A stretch of 64,000 bases of DNA from the NCBI RefSeq assembly GCF_042684265.1, contig NZ_JBHULB010000007.1, positions 587,542 through 651,541 of the forward strand, given 5' to 3'. Shown here piece by piece: positions 24,831 through 32,733 of this stretch; the first letter of the stretch is position 1; each line of letters begins with the position of its first letter. The notes beneath the pieces were generated by a model. It did no database searches and was not told the origin of the DNA. It saw only the letters and a program-made list of their open reading frames with translations. Position numbers and translations under genes: made by a program. The DNA is from Croceitalea marina (GTDB lineage: Bacteria; Bacteroidota; Bacteroidia; Flavobacteriales; Flavobacteriaceae).

Positions 24831-25151
24831 TTACATACTGGGCTTTTGGCCAAAGTCATATTCTCGTTCTACCACACAGACCCTTACTTTATACCAAGAA
24901 TACCATTCTTTTACGCCCCTGTCTTGCGCCGTAAGGTGTTCTAAATTAGCCTTCCAGTTTACGATGGCCTCTTGCGATTCCCAGTAACTTATCGCGATTC
25001 CTAAACCCGAACGAGCACTTTCAAAATCTAAAAATCCGGGTTGTTCCCGGGCAAGCTTTTCCATTTTAATCGCGGTTTCACTGTAACCATTATCACCTGG
25101 TGTTCTTGTATTGGTAAAAATCACAGCGTAGTAAGGCTTTTTTAATTCCAT
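24831..25151 (-). CDS. antibiotic-biosynthesis-monooxygenase (ABM) domain protein
   Basis: 106 residues, one ferredoxin-like ABM barrel. YYAVIFTNTRTPGDNGYSETAIKMEKLAREQPGFLDFESAR and ISYWESQEAIVNWKANLEH carry the family pattern. Such proteins include small heme- or flavin-free monooxygenases and many without known reaction; the name does not imply antibiotic synthesis. Its start overlaps by one base the stop of the preceding 118-residue gene, so the two are co-translated. Confidence 0.8.
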   Translation of the reverse strand: MELKKPYYAVIFTNTRTPGDNGYSETAIKMEKLAREQPGFLDFESARSGLGIAISYWESQEAIVNWKANLEHLTAQDRGVKEWYSWYKVRVCVVEREYDFGQKPSM

Positions 25152-25507
25152 TATTGAATATATTCTTTCTCTAAAAAATAACTTACAATCGCCTCTTTCA
25201 TTAAAACGGTCTGCTCACCGGCCTTTAAAGGAGGTAGTTCTTCCTTTATATTGTAGTGCGGCCAACCATCATCATCAAAAAAATCGAACTCATAATAACC
25301 ATAAGGTTCGAGTAATCTACAAATTGCAATGTGCATTAAATTTACCTTTTCGTCTTTCTTGTACTTTTTTTCATATTGCCCTAATTCTTGCACTCCTACT
25401 AAATAAATAATAGCGTCCAACTCCAACAGGTCACCATCCGCAAATTGCGCAGAAAGTTTTTCTACAAGTACATCCCATCGTTCTTTTAAAACTGTATCTC
25501 TGGCCAT
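25151..25507 (-). CDS. conserved hypothetical protein
   Basis: 118 residues, soluble and acidic, with no signal peptide. It is mostly helical and includes ELDAIIYLVGVQELGQ, HIAICRLLEPYGYYEFDFFDDDGWPHY and a C-terminal helix LMKEAIVSYFLEKE. No domain recognised; the wording feels conserved among Flavobacteriaceae. It overlaps the ABM gene by one base and has a TACCTTTG element just upstream, divergent from the CvpA gene. Confidence 0.68.
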   Translation of the reverse strand: MARDTVLKERWDVLVEKLSAQFADGDLLELDAIIYLVGVQELGQYEKKYKKDEKVNLMHIAICRLLEPYGYYEFDFFDDDGWPHYNIKEELPPLKAGEQTVLMKEAIVSYFLEKEYIQ

Positions 25508-25521
25508 AAAAAGATAAAATT

Positions 25522-25529
25522 CAAAGGTA
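25522..25529 (-). promoter_or_regulatory. -7 element for the hypothetical/ABM gene pair
   Basis: The minus strand reads TACCTTTG, 14 bases before the ATG at 25507. A TTG lies 24 bases upstream, slightly longer than the usual 20. Confidence 0.45.
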
Positions 25530-25543
25530 CAAATTCAATATCC

Positions 25544-25551
25544 TATATTTG
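25544..25551 (+). promoter_or_regulatory. -7 element for the CvpA gene
   Basis: TATATTTG matches TAnnTTTG, 17 bases before the ATG at 25569. It lies within the same 61-bp divergent region as the TACCTTTG element of the other strand, so the two promoters overlap. Confidence 0.45.
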
Positions 25552-25568
25552 TTCAAAACACTATTATC

Positions 25569-26078
25569 ATGAGTTTTCTCGACATCGTTTTAGGCATTCT
25601 TCTCGTGTGGGGACTTTATAAGGGCTTAAAAAACGGCCTTTTTGTAGAACTTGCTTCTCTGGTCGCCCTTGTAGCCGGAATTTATGGCGCTATTCACTTT
25701 TCATATATCGCTGGGGACTATCTATGGCAAAATATGGAATGGAACGAAAAGTATATTAAGGTGACCGCTTTCTTGATCACTTTTGTGGCCATAATTGTAC
25801 TCGTCGGCCTGGCAGGAAAATTACTTACCAAAATAGCAGATTTTGCCATGCTGGGGATTCTGAATAAAATTGCCGGTGGAATTTTTGGGGCCTTGAAAGT
25901 AGCTATAATTTTGGGCGCAATGCTTGTGTTTTTTGAAAAGGCGACATCATCTTTTAATTTTATTAATAAGGACACCCAGAATGAATCGATACTTTATAAA
26001 CCAGTTCGAGATATCGGCGCTTTTGTTTTTAGTCAGGTTTTTAAAGAGGAAAAAGTTGATGATGAGGCCAAAAAATAG
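25569..26078 (+). CDS. CvpA-family membrane protein
   Basis: 169 residues with four hydrophobic helices. The N-terminus MSFLDIVLGILLVWGLYKGLKNGLFVELAS is the standard CvpA start, followed by the helix VTAFLITFVAIIVLVGLAGKLLTKI and the IAGGIFGALKVAII segment. Homologues take part in envelope maintenance and, in enterobacteria, colicin V production or bile tolerance. An inner-membrane protein; exact function unknown here. Confidence 0.87.
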   Translation: MSFLDIVLGILLVWGLYKGLKNGLFVELASLVALVAGIYGAIHFSYIAGDYLWQNMEWNEKYIKVTAFLITFVAIIVLVGLAGKLLTKIADFAMLGILNKIAGGIFGALKVAIILGAMLVFFEKATSSFNFINKDTQNESILYKPVRDIGAFVFSQVFKEEKVDDEAKK

Positions 26079-26242
26079 CTTTATTTGGTATTTCTTCCTA
26101 TAAATCATACACTACATCGAAAATCACAAGAGTACCTTAGTTCGAATTTGCCAAAGAAGTTACATTTAAACCTGCTCTTCTTAGAGCATTGAAGTTTACC
26201 CCATATCTTCATTATGAACTGCCGCTATCAAGTAAGATACGA

Positions 26243-26722
26243 ATGAGCAGGACACTATTTTTAAGACTACTTTTATTTACATGTGCACTATTTACCTTGT
26301 CTTGCACAATCGAAGAACTAGCAGAAACCAATACCGTCAAGGCCCTTAACGATACCAGATTAGAAGCCGAAATAATGGAACTTGTTAATTCTCACAGAAG
26401 TACACTAGGGCTAAGTAAATTAAATTTCAACGAGGTTGCCTATACTTATGCTGGTGAACATAATGACTATATGATTGCGAAAGGCAGTCTAAGCCACGAC
26501 AATTTTAATCAACGCGCATCTCGAATTTCGTCAGAAGCAAATGCAGAAAGGGTTGGCGAAAATGTAGCCAAAGATTATTCATCTGCAGAATCGGTTTTCA
26601 ACGGTTGGTTAAAGAGCGAATCACATAAAAAAAATATTGAAGACATTTATACGCATACCGCAATTAGTGTAAAGAGAAATTCTGAGGGTGACCTTTACTT
26701 TACACAAATCTTCTTCAAATGA
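26243..26722 (+). CDS. CAP-domain (SCP/PR1) lipoprotein, first of a tandem pair
   Basis: 159 residues from the ATG at 26243. The longer reading from 26189 would put 18 residues before the signal peptide and is rejected. A signal with lipobox TLSC precedes a CAP domain (about 40-158) with the family's cavity residues: His in EHNDYM, Glu in VGENVA, SHKKNIED and HTAISV. CAP proteins bind lipids or act on peptidoglycan or proteins; none is proven for bacteria of this group. A close paralogue follows after about 300 bp. Confidence 0.85.
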   Translation: MSRTLFLRLLLFTCALFTLSCTIEELAETNTVKALNDTRLEAEIMELVNSHRSTLGLSKLNFNEVAYTYAGEHNDYMIAKGSLSHDNFNQRASRISSEANAERVGENVAKDYSSAESVFNGWLKSESHKKNIEDIYTHTAISVKRNSEGDLYFTQIFFK

Positions 26723-27024
26723 TAAAATGAATACTACATTGTTGTAACTGAACGATGTTTTTTGCAGTTCCTCTATAACAAGTATTTTCTTACATCCTTG
26801 AAAGGGGCATTAACGGCGATAAAGTGTTAAAAATGCCATGAAAAGCAGCTTTTCAACGATGAAAAAGCCCTTGTCTTTCATCGATAAGCCCTTATAGGTT
26901 CTTATTTTGCAGCTTATCGAAATTTTTAATCAAGATAAAGGTTTTTTAATGTGTAAAGTGGAGTTCAGTTGTAGTTTCGCTAAGCAAAAAAATAACAAAA
27001 ACGATTTAAAGATTCCCCCAAATC
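26723..27024 (+). other. intergenic region with overlapping inverted repeats
   Basis: About 300 bp without a credible gene. Between 26840 and 26919 lie several inverted repeats. GAAAAGC-A-GCTTTTC (26840-26854) is perfect. GCTTTTC also pairs with GAAAAAGC at 26861-26868 with one bulge. CGATGAAA (26857-26864) pairs with TTTCATCG (26876-26883). CGATAAGC (26882-26889) pairs with GCTTATCG (26912-26919), and ATAAG/CTTAT lie within that interval. Neighbouring arms overlap, so not all can form at once. The region lies upstream of the second CAP gene. Confidence 0.6.
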
Positions 27025-27528
27025 ATGAAATCAAATTACATCTTTTTATTACTTATTATATTTGTTCTTGCTTCTTGTTCGTCACCTTCAATAGAAAATG
27101 AAGAAGCCTTATTCGAAAATGAGAACACCGCATTAGAAAGTACAACGCTAAATGCTTCTACCGTAGAGAAAGAAGTTTTTGAAGCAATCAATTCACACAG
27201 AGAAGAAATGGGCTTGGTCAAATTGGTATATAGCAACGAAACCTATAAGTATGCCGAAGAGCATAATAGCTATATGATTGCCGAAGGAAAAATTAGCCAT
27301 GACAACTTTAATTCAAGAGCAAATGCAGTAGCTAACGAAACGGGTGCCTCTGTTGTAAAAGAAAATGTAGCCAAAAACTATCCAAAAGCCGAACAAGCAT
27401 TAAAAGGCTGGTTAAACAGCAAATCACATAAAGATACAATAGAAGGTGACTTTACACATACCACTATAAGCGTAAAGGCCGATGACAAAGGGAAATTATA
27501 CTACACACAACTATTTTTCAAGATATAA
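27025..27528 (+). CDS. CAP-domain (SCP/PR1) lipoprotein, second of a tandem pair
   Basis: 167 residues. A lipoprotein signal (IIFVLASC) and an acidic linker lead into a CAP domain (about 50-166). It shares with the upstream paralogue EHNSYMIAEGKISHDNFNSRA, VKENVAKNY and SHKDTIEGDFTHTTISV. It replaces the GEN of the usual GENVA motif with KEN, which may affect the cavity. The leader upstream is rich in inverted repeats. A strong terminator follows at 27581. Confidence 0.85.
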   Translation: MKSNYIFLLLIIFVLASCSSPSIENEEALFENENTALESTTLNASTVEKEVFEAINSHREEMGLVKLVYSNETYKYAEEHNSYMIAEGKISHDNFNSRANAVANETGASVVKENVAKNYPKAEQALKGWLNSKSHKDTIEGDFTHTTISVKADDKGKLYYTQLFFKI

Positions 27529-27580
27529 ATAAGGTTAAGAAATAGATACATGTTTTAAATTAAGTATTGAGGTTTGGAGA

Positions 27581-27610
27581 AAAGGTCTGCGGTAATGCAG
27601 ACCTTTTTAT
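27581..27610 (+). terminator. intrinsic terminator after the second CAP gene
   Basis: AAAGGTCTGC (27581-27590) pairs perfectly with GCAGACCTTT (27597-27606), with a six-base loop, followed by T-rich sequence. Confidence 0.85.
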
Positions 27611-27660
27611 TCACTATAACTTGCTGTGAGAATAATTTTATACCTTTCTAAAAAAGAAGA

Positions 27661-28029
27661 ATGATACTCATAATAGTTAAAGTTATAACAGTAATCGTCG
27701 CCTTAATGCATTTCTATTTTTTATGGCTAGAGATGTTTGCTTGGACTACGAAAGGGAAAAAGGTATTTCGAAACTTTCCTGCAGACTTATTCGAGCCTAC
27801 CAAAAGTATGGCTGCCAATCAAGGGCTCTATAATGGCTTTCTAGCTGCGGGTCTAATTTGGTCATTTTTTATAGGCAATCCCTTATGGGCGGCCAACGTG
27901 GCTTTATTTTTTCTTACCTGCGTTGCAATTGCGGGAATTTATGGCGGGTTTTCGGTGTCAAAGAAAATATTCTTTGTCCAGGCAGTTCCAGCATTGATCG
28001 GTATTGTTCTTTGGCTTTTCATCCGCTAA
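27661..28029 (+). CDS. DUF1304 family membrane protein
   Basis: 122 residues with four hydrophobic helices. The motif HFYFLWLEMFAWTTKGKKVF (17-36) and the AANQGLYNGFLAAGLIW stretch (56-72) are the DUF1304 signature. Inner membrane; function unknown in all members. It stands alone between a terminator and the ALDH gene. Confidence 0.85.
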   Translation: MILIIVKVITVIVALMHFYFLWLEMFAWTTKGKKVFRNFPADLFEPTKSMAANQGLYNGFLAAGLIWSFFIGNPLWAANVALFFLTCVAIAGIYGGFSVSKKIFFVQAVPALIGIVLWLFIR

Positions 28030-28071
28030 ATATTGAATTACCTACTTCGCAACTAACAATACTATTCTTTG

Positions 28072-28079
28072 TAGTTTTG
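28072..28079 (+). promoter_or_regulatory. candidate -7 element for the aldehyde dehydrogenase gene
   Basis: TAGTTTTG fits TAnnTTTG, 37 bases before the ATG at 28117. No TTG at the usual spacing. Confidence 0.4.
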
Positions 28080-28116
28080 TGAAAAATCTAACAATACACT
28101 TTTTAAAAGTTATAAA

Positions 28117-29670
28117 ATGTCAAAAATCGCAGCTACTTTCGGCTTAGACAAAGCCCTTGAACAACTTGGCCTAAAAGAAATCAATTCAGGAACCTCAACA
28201 GGTTCCAATAATTTTGGTTCTGGAGAATTGATTGAATCATATTCCCCAGTCGATGGCTCGCTTATCGGAAAAGTGAAAAGCACCACCAAAGATGACTATG
28301 AAAAAGTATTGAATACAGCTACTAATGCCTTTTTAGATTGGCGCTCGGTGCCCGCACCTCAAAGAGGTGAGATGGTCCGCCAGTTCGGAGAAAGACTAAG
28401 AGAGCTTAAAGAACCATTAGGTAAATTGGTCTCTTATGAAATGGGTAAATCATATCAAGAAGGTCTTGGAGAGGTACAAGAAATGATTGATATCTGCGAT
28501 TTTGCCGTAGGGCTTTCAAGGCAGTTGCATGGCCTTACCATGCATTCTGAACGACCTGGGCATCGCATGTACGAGCAGTATCACCCACTTGGTGTTGTAG
28601 GAATTATTTCTGCCTTTAACTTTCCGGTAGCGGTATGGGCTTGGAATACCGCATTGGCGTGGATTTCCGGTGATGTTTGTGTTTGGAAACCTTCGGAAAA
28701 AACACCATTATGCGGTGTAGCCTGCCAAAATATTATTGCATATGTTTTGAAGCAAAACAATTTACCGGAAGGAATCTCATGTTTAATAAATGGTGATTAC
28801 AAAGTAGGTGAGTTAATGACCAATGATAAAAGAGTTCCTTTAATTTCTGCAACCGGTTCCATAAGAATGGGTAAAATAGTTGCTCAGGCTGTAGCCGCAA
28901 GATTGGGAAAATCACTATTAGAACTTGGTGGTAACAATGCTATAATCGTTACCCCCGATGCAGATATAAAAATGACGGTTATAGGCGCTGTTTTCGGAGC
29001 AGTCGGTACCGCCGGTCAACGCTGTACCTCTACCAGAAGATTAATTATTCATGAATCCGTTTACGGTAATGTTAAAAACGCCGTAGTTGATGCCTACAAG
29101 CAACTTCGCATTGGAAATCCCTTAGACGAAAATAATCATGTCGGCCCCTTAATAGATACTGATGCAGCAAAAATATATACGGATGCTTTAGAAAAAGCAA
29201 AAGAAGAAGGGGGCTCTGTTTTAGTTGAAGGCGGTGTACTCTCAGGTGATGGCTATGAAAGTGGTTGTTATGTAAAACCTGCAATTGTAGAAGCAGATAA
29301 TAGCTTCAATATTGTTCAAGAAGAGACCTTTGCACCGATATTATATTTGCTTAAGTATTCTGGTGAAGTAGAAAACGCCATTGCACAACAAAACGGAGTT
29401 GTACAAGGCTTGTCTTCGGCTATTATGACAAACAATCTAAGGGAAGCTGAGCGTTTTTTATCTGCGTCGGGTAGCGATTGTGGTATCGCCAATGTTAATA
29501 TTGGTACTTCAGGAGCTGAGATTGGCGGTGCTTTTGGTGGTGAAAAAGAAACGGGTGGAGGCCGCGAAAGCGGTTCTGATGCATGGAAAATTTATATGCG
29601 CAGACAAACCAACACCATTAACTATACAACAGAGCTGCCCCTAGCACAGGGAATTAAGTTTGACTTGTAA
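28117..29670 (+). CDS. ALDH7-type aldehyde dehydrogenase (aminoadipate-semialdehyde type)
   Basis: 517 residues. NAD(P)-dependent oxidation of an aldehyde to its acid. Catalytic residues are Cys303 (GTAGQRCTSTRR), Glu269 (LLELGGNN) and Asn168 (ISAFNFPVAVW). The overall wording (YHPLGVVGIISAFNFPVAVWAWN, KPSEKTPLCGVA, GGAFGGEKETGGGRESGSD) matches the antiquitin/ALDH7 group, which oxidises alpha-aminoadipate semialdehyde in lysine breakdown. The exact substrate is inferred. Monocistronic, with a strong terminator. Confidence 0.88.
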   Translation: MSKIAATFGLDKALEQLGLKEINSGTSTGSNNFGSGELIESYSPVDGSLIGKVKSTTKDDYEKVLNTATNAFLDWRSVPAPQRGEMVRQFGERLRELKEPLGKLVSYEMGKSYQEGLGEVQEMIDICDFAVGLSRQLHGLTMHSERPGHRMYEQYHPLGVVGIISAFNFPVAVWAWNTALAWISGDVCVWKPSEKTPLCGVACQNIIAYVLKQNNLPEGISCLINGDYKVGELMTNDKRVPLISATGSIRMGKIVAQAVAARLGKSLLELGGNNAIIVTPDADIKMTVIGAVFGAVGTAGQRCTSTRRLIIHESVYGNVKNAVVDAYKQLRIGNPLDENNHVGPLIDTDAAKIYTDALEKAKEEGGSVLVEGGVLSGDGYESGCYVKPAIVEADNSFNIVQEETFAPILYLLKYSGEVENAIAQQNGVVQGLSSAIMTNNLREAERFLSASGSDCGIANVNIGTSGAEIGGAFGGEKETGGGRESGSDAWKIYMRRQTNTINYTTELPLAQGIKFDL

Positions 29671-29694
29671 TATTTATTACCATATAACACTTTA

Positions 29695-29734
29695 AAAAAA
29701 GCTTCCTATTCAGTTTTAAATGGGAAGCTTTTTT
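29695..29734 (+). terminator. intrinsic terminator after the ALDH gene
   Basis: AAAAAAGCTTCC (29695-29706) pairs perfectly with GGAAGCTTTTTT (29723-29734); the closing T run completes the terminator, and the A run allows use from the other strand too. Confidence 0.88.
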
Positions 29735-30114
29735 ATCAGGTAAGGCTATGGCCTTCTTAAAAGTAAAACCGCTGCCCCACTAAGAACAACGGTCTAAAAC
29801 CAACTTAACTAACTCAAACTTAATATTTGAAAACCCTATCTCAGTGCCGGAACTTTGTCGGGAGAAATAGGGTTATTACCAAAATTTTGTTCTAATTTCT
29901 TACTATTATGTTTTAGGTCAATTAACACTCATATAACTTGTAGAGAAAATTGTGTATTTGGTCATTTTTTATCCTTTTTTGCGCCTAGAATAAAAATTGT
30001 GTTGATTCCTTTTAACATCCAACTAATTGGTTTCTAAGAAATTCCTTTGAAAAATTTAACTTTTTTTAAGAGATTTTTAATACTTTGGGGTCTTAAACAC
30101 TAATTACTATTAAC
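29735..30114 (+). other. gene-free stretch with a branched hairpin
   Basis: 380 bp with no convincing gene. At 29832-29874 a composite hairpin is visible. AACCCTAT (29832-29839) pairs with ATAGGGTT (29867-29874). Inside it CTC (29840-29842) pairs with GAG (29862-29864), and inside that CCG pairs with CGG. The rest is AT-rich leader before the OmpA gene. The hairpin may belong to a small RNA, a leader or a second terminator; the sequence alone does not decide. Confidence 0.5.
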
Positions 30115-31032
30115 ATGACTAGAAACCTGTCCTATCTATTAGGTATGATCATTACGATCTTAGCAGGAATCTATTTTTATCTAAGCTGTTGCAGTGAATG
30201 CGGAACCCAAGTGGCCGATACTGATGCTGAAGCAGCACAAGAAGAGATAGTTCCTCCCAAAGAACCAGAAGCCACTACTTTCCCCTTTTCTTTTAAAGAT
30301 GGGGATTACGCTTTTGAGGTTCAAGACAATTTCAATTTTAAACTTTCCTCAGCCTCTTTTTTAACTCCCCTATCCGATACTATCGGCAGTGGAATAGAAG
30401 GATTAAAGGGTTATTTGGCAGAAAACGCTAACAAAGTGATTAACATCACAGGCTTATACAAAAGTGAAGAAACCAATAATACGGCTTTCCCAAACTTGGG
30501 CTTAGCCCGAGCAAACAAAGTAAAAAACTATTTTGTTTCACAAGGTATACCTTCTGCACAGACAAATACGTTCGGAAAATTGATGAATGATTTCCTCCCT
30601 CTCGATGACACGCTCTTGGGCCCAATTACCTATGAAATTAATACACAGGCCGAAGATGCTGACGAAGCATTAAAAGCACTATATGATGATATCAAGGCGA
30701 ACCCCTTAGTATTATATTTTAATACGGGTGAAGCAGCTATTAATTTAACGCCTGAGCAACGTGAAAAAGTGGCCAAAATAGCACGTTATCTAGACAAGGT
30801 AGATGGCGCCACATGCAATGTCGTAGGTCATACCGATAATACTGGCTCTAGAACGACCAATATTCGATTAGGCCTAGAGCGAGCAGATTTTGCTATGGCA
30901 TACCTTATAAAAAACGGAATCACCGCATCAAAAATCAAGACTAGTTCAAAAGGCCCTGATTCTCCTATTGCGACCAATGCAACCGAAGAAGGCAGGTCTA
31001 AAAACAGAAGAACTGTTGTAACACTAAATTAA
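30115..31032 (+). CDS. OmpA-family protein with two OmpA-like domains
   Basis: 305 residues. An N-terminal membrane anchor (about 8-22) is followed by a cysteine-rich bit LSCCSECG, and then a proline/acidic linker. Two OmpA-like units follow: about 60-165 (diverged, with NITGLYKSEE and RANKVKNYFVSQGI) and about 195-305 (full peptidoglycan-binding pattern, VVGHTDNTGSR, NIRLGLERADFAMAYL, GRSKNRRTVV). It probably tethers the envelope to peptidoglycan. It is 26 bp upstream of the HHH-domain protein and shares its terminator, so the two form an operon. Confidence 0.83.
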   Translation: MTRNLSYLLGMIITILAGIYFYLSCCSECGTQVADTDAEAAQEEIVPPKEPEATTFPFSFKDGDYAFEVQDNFNFKLSSASFLTPLSDTIGSGIEGLKGYLAENANKVINITGLYKSEETNNTAFPNLGLARANKVKNYFVSQGIPSAQTNTFGKLMNDFLPLDDTLLGPITYEINTQAEDADEALKALYDDIKANPLVLYFNTGEAAINLTPEQREKVAKIARYLDKVDGATCNVVGHTDNTGSRTTNIRLGLERADFAMAYLIKNGITASKIKTSSKGPDSPIATNATEEGRSKNRRTVVTLN

Positions 31033-31058
31033 ATAACACAATACTAAAATATATAAAA

Positions 31059-31628
31059 ATGGATTTTGAAAATATGAATATCTGGTGCTGGTTAATTCCG
31101 CTTTTAACTGGTTTAATTTGCGGAATTATAGGCTATTACTGGGGCAAAGGAAACAGTGAAGTAATCGATAACTCTGCAGACCTTAAAGTCTTAGAGGATA
31201 AAAATGCACAATTAAAAGCAGACTTAGATGCCTGTAACAAGAAGTTGACTGTTGCTCCTGCCGCAGTAGCCCCTAAGAAAAAGGCTACCCCTAAAGCTAA
31301 AGTTGCGCCAGCTTCCATTGCGGCCGCCGCTTTTGATGCAAGTGCCGCCAAAGCTGCCTTTGGCAAGCGGGTTAAGCAAGACGACCTTAAGGTTGTTGAA
31401 GGTATCGGACCGAAAATAGAAGGTCTTTTCCACAATTTTGATATTAAGACCTGGAAGGCCTTATCGGAAGCTTCTGTCGCTAAATGTCAAGAGGTTTTAA
31501 ATTCTGGCGGCGAGCGCTATCGTATTCATGACCCGGCTTCATGGCCACTACAAGCGAAAATGGCCTACAAAGGAGACTGGAAAAAACTTGCTAAATGGCA
31601 AGATGAACATAAAGGAGGTAAGTTATAA
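31059..31628 (+). CDS. membrane-anchored protein with helix-hairpin-helix domain
   Basis: 189 residues. One membrane helix with WCWLIPLLTGLICGIIGYYWGKG (9-31) is followed by a short coiled coil (about 40-62), an Ala/Lys/Pro-rich linker (about 65-105), and a C-terminal region DDLKVVEGIGPKIEGLFHNFDIKTWKALSEA (about 107-140). This is a helix-hairpin-helix of the type found in flavobacterial 'DUF4332/L21-like' proteins and in polymerase beta-like folds. The soluble part probably faces the cytoplasm; whether it binds nucleic acid is open. Operon with the OmpA gene. Confidence 0.72.
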   Translation: MDFENMNIWCWLIPLLTGLICGIIGYYWGKGNSEVIDNSADLKVLEDKNAQLKADLDACNKKLTVAPAAVAPKKKATPKAKVAPASIAAAAFDASAAKAAFGKRVKQDDLKVVEGIGPKIEGLFHNFDIKTWKALSEASVAKCQEVLNSGGERYRIHDPASWPLQAKMAYKGDWKKLAKWQDEHKGGKL

Positions 31629-31652
31629 TTCTCCAAATACTAAATAACCAAC

Positions 31653-31684
31653 AAAAAACCGGTCTTTAATAAGACCGGTTTTTT
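31653..31684. terminator. bidirectional intrinsic terminator
   Basis: AAAAAACCGGTCTT (31653-31666), loop TAAT, AAGACCGGTTTTTT (31671-31684): a perfect 14-bp stem. It separates the OmpA/HHH operon from the converging desaturase gene and can work from both sides. Confidence 0.9.
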
Positions 31685-32679
31685 TATAACATTCCGTTAG
31701 CTTCTACCCACTTGAACTTGTATTGATCTTGTTCAAAAATCATACGTTCAGATATTCTTTGTAATCGGTCGGGCAATTTCATCAAGTAATCCCTGGCCTT
31801 TTCAGCTTGATCTGAAAGTTGTCCTAGGTTACCAATAGCCCAATAGTCATTCAGTTTTTTGAGAATATCTATATAGTCTTGTGCGGTATACACCCCTAGT
31901 CGTTGGGCACAATTTGAAAAAAGCTCAAAAGCCGTACCTATTTCACCCCCAGATTCCCTTAAAAAATGTGCCGGCATAACAATCTTCTTTTTCATCATAT
32001 CTGCAAAAGCCAACAACATTCCATTAGGGTCTTGGCCTAAAATCGTTTTAACGAATTCTCTATAAGCCAAATGATGACGCATTTCATCGCCCGCGATTAT
32101 GGTACACATTTTACCTAACAAACTGTTCCCTTTTTGTTTGGCCATTTTACCAACACGTTTGTGGGAGATATTTGTAGCCAATTCTTGAAAAGTAGTGTAG
32201 ACGAAGTTTTTATAAGGGTCTCTATCTGTACCGATATCAAAACCATCAGCAATCAAGTGTTGCGTAGTAATCTCAATTTCGCGCATATTTACCCTGCCAG
32301 ACAAGTATAAATATTTATTAAGCACGTCTCCATGCCTATTTTCTTCAGCAGTCCATGCCCTAACCCATTTTGACCATCCATTTTGCTTGCCAGAATGTTG
32401 GTCTACTCCTTCTACATCCATTAACCAAGATTCATAGGTCGGCAATGCTTCTTCTGTAATTGTGTCGGCGACTAAGGTTACCCAGAAGTCATATCCCAAC
32501 TCCTTAGATTCTTCCCTAATTTGCTCGACCTCATCAAAAAAAGTGTCTTTTTGAGAATCGGGCAAGAAATCGGTCGGCTGCCATATTTTTTCTGGGGCTA
32601 CCAAAAAATCTTCCATAAAACCTTCAACCTGTGGCTCTACAGCTTGCATCACCTCTAACCTTATATTCTTTTCGGACAT
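31684..32679 (-). CDS. acyl-ACP desaturase (stearoyl-ACP Delta9-desaturase family)
   Basis: 331 residues. A soluble di-iron enzyme that puts a double bond into acyl chains on ACP. Iron-site motifs are EENRH (112-116; Glu113 and His116), Glu166 in TTFQELATNISH, and DEMRHH (198-203; Glu199, His202). The remaining first-helix glutamate is Glu83 in TYESW or nearby. Most plant-like acyl-ACP desaturases need ferredoxin as electron donor; none is next to it. Monocistronic, ends in the shared terminator. Confidence 0.88.
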   Translation of the reverse strand: MSEKNIRLEVMQAVEPQVEGFMEDFLVAPEKIWQPTDFLPDSQKDTFFDEVEQIREESKELGYDFWVTLVADTITEEALPTYESWLMDVEGVDQHSGKQNGWSKWVRAWTAEENRHGDVLNKYLYLSGRVNMREIEITTQHLIADGFDIGTDRDPYKNFVYTTFQELATNISHKRVGKMAKQKGNSLLGKMCTIIAGDEMRHHLAYREFVKTILGQDPNGMLLAFADMMKKKIVMPAHFLRESGGEIGTAFELFSNCAQRLGVYTAQDYIDILKKLNDYWAIGNLGQLSDQAEKARDYLMKLPDRLQRISERMIFEQDQYKFKWVEANGML

Positions 32680-32733
32680 CTTTGGAATTTTTACAAAGGT
32701 CTCTATAATTATTTGAAAAATATGTTGAAGTTT

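Noticed and set aside
26907..27101. 64-residue frame overlapping the second CAP gene start
   Set aside because: Overlaps the signal peptide in another frame and the structured leader; no homology features.
29855..30037. 60-residue open frame in the gap before the OmpA gene
   Set aside because: No family resemblance, odd composition, start inside the branched hairpin; random AT-rich frame.
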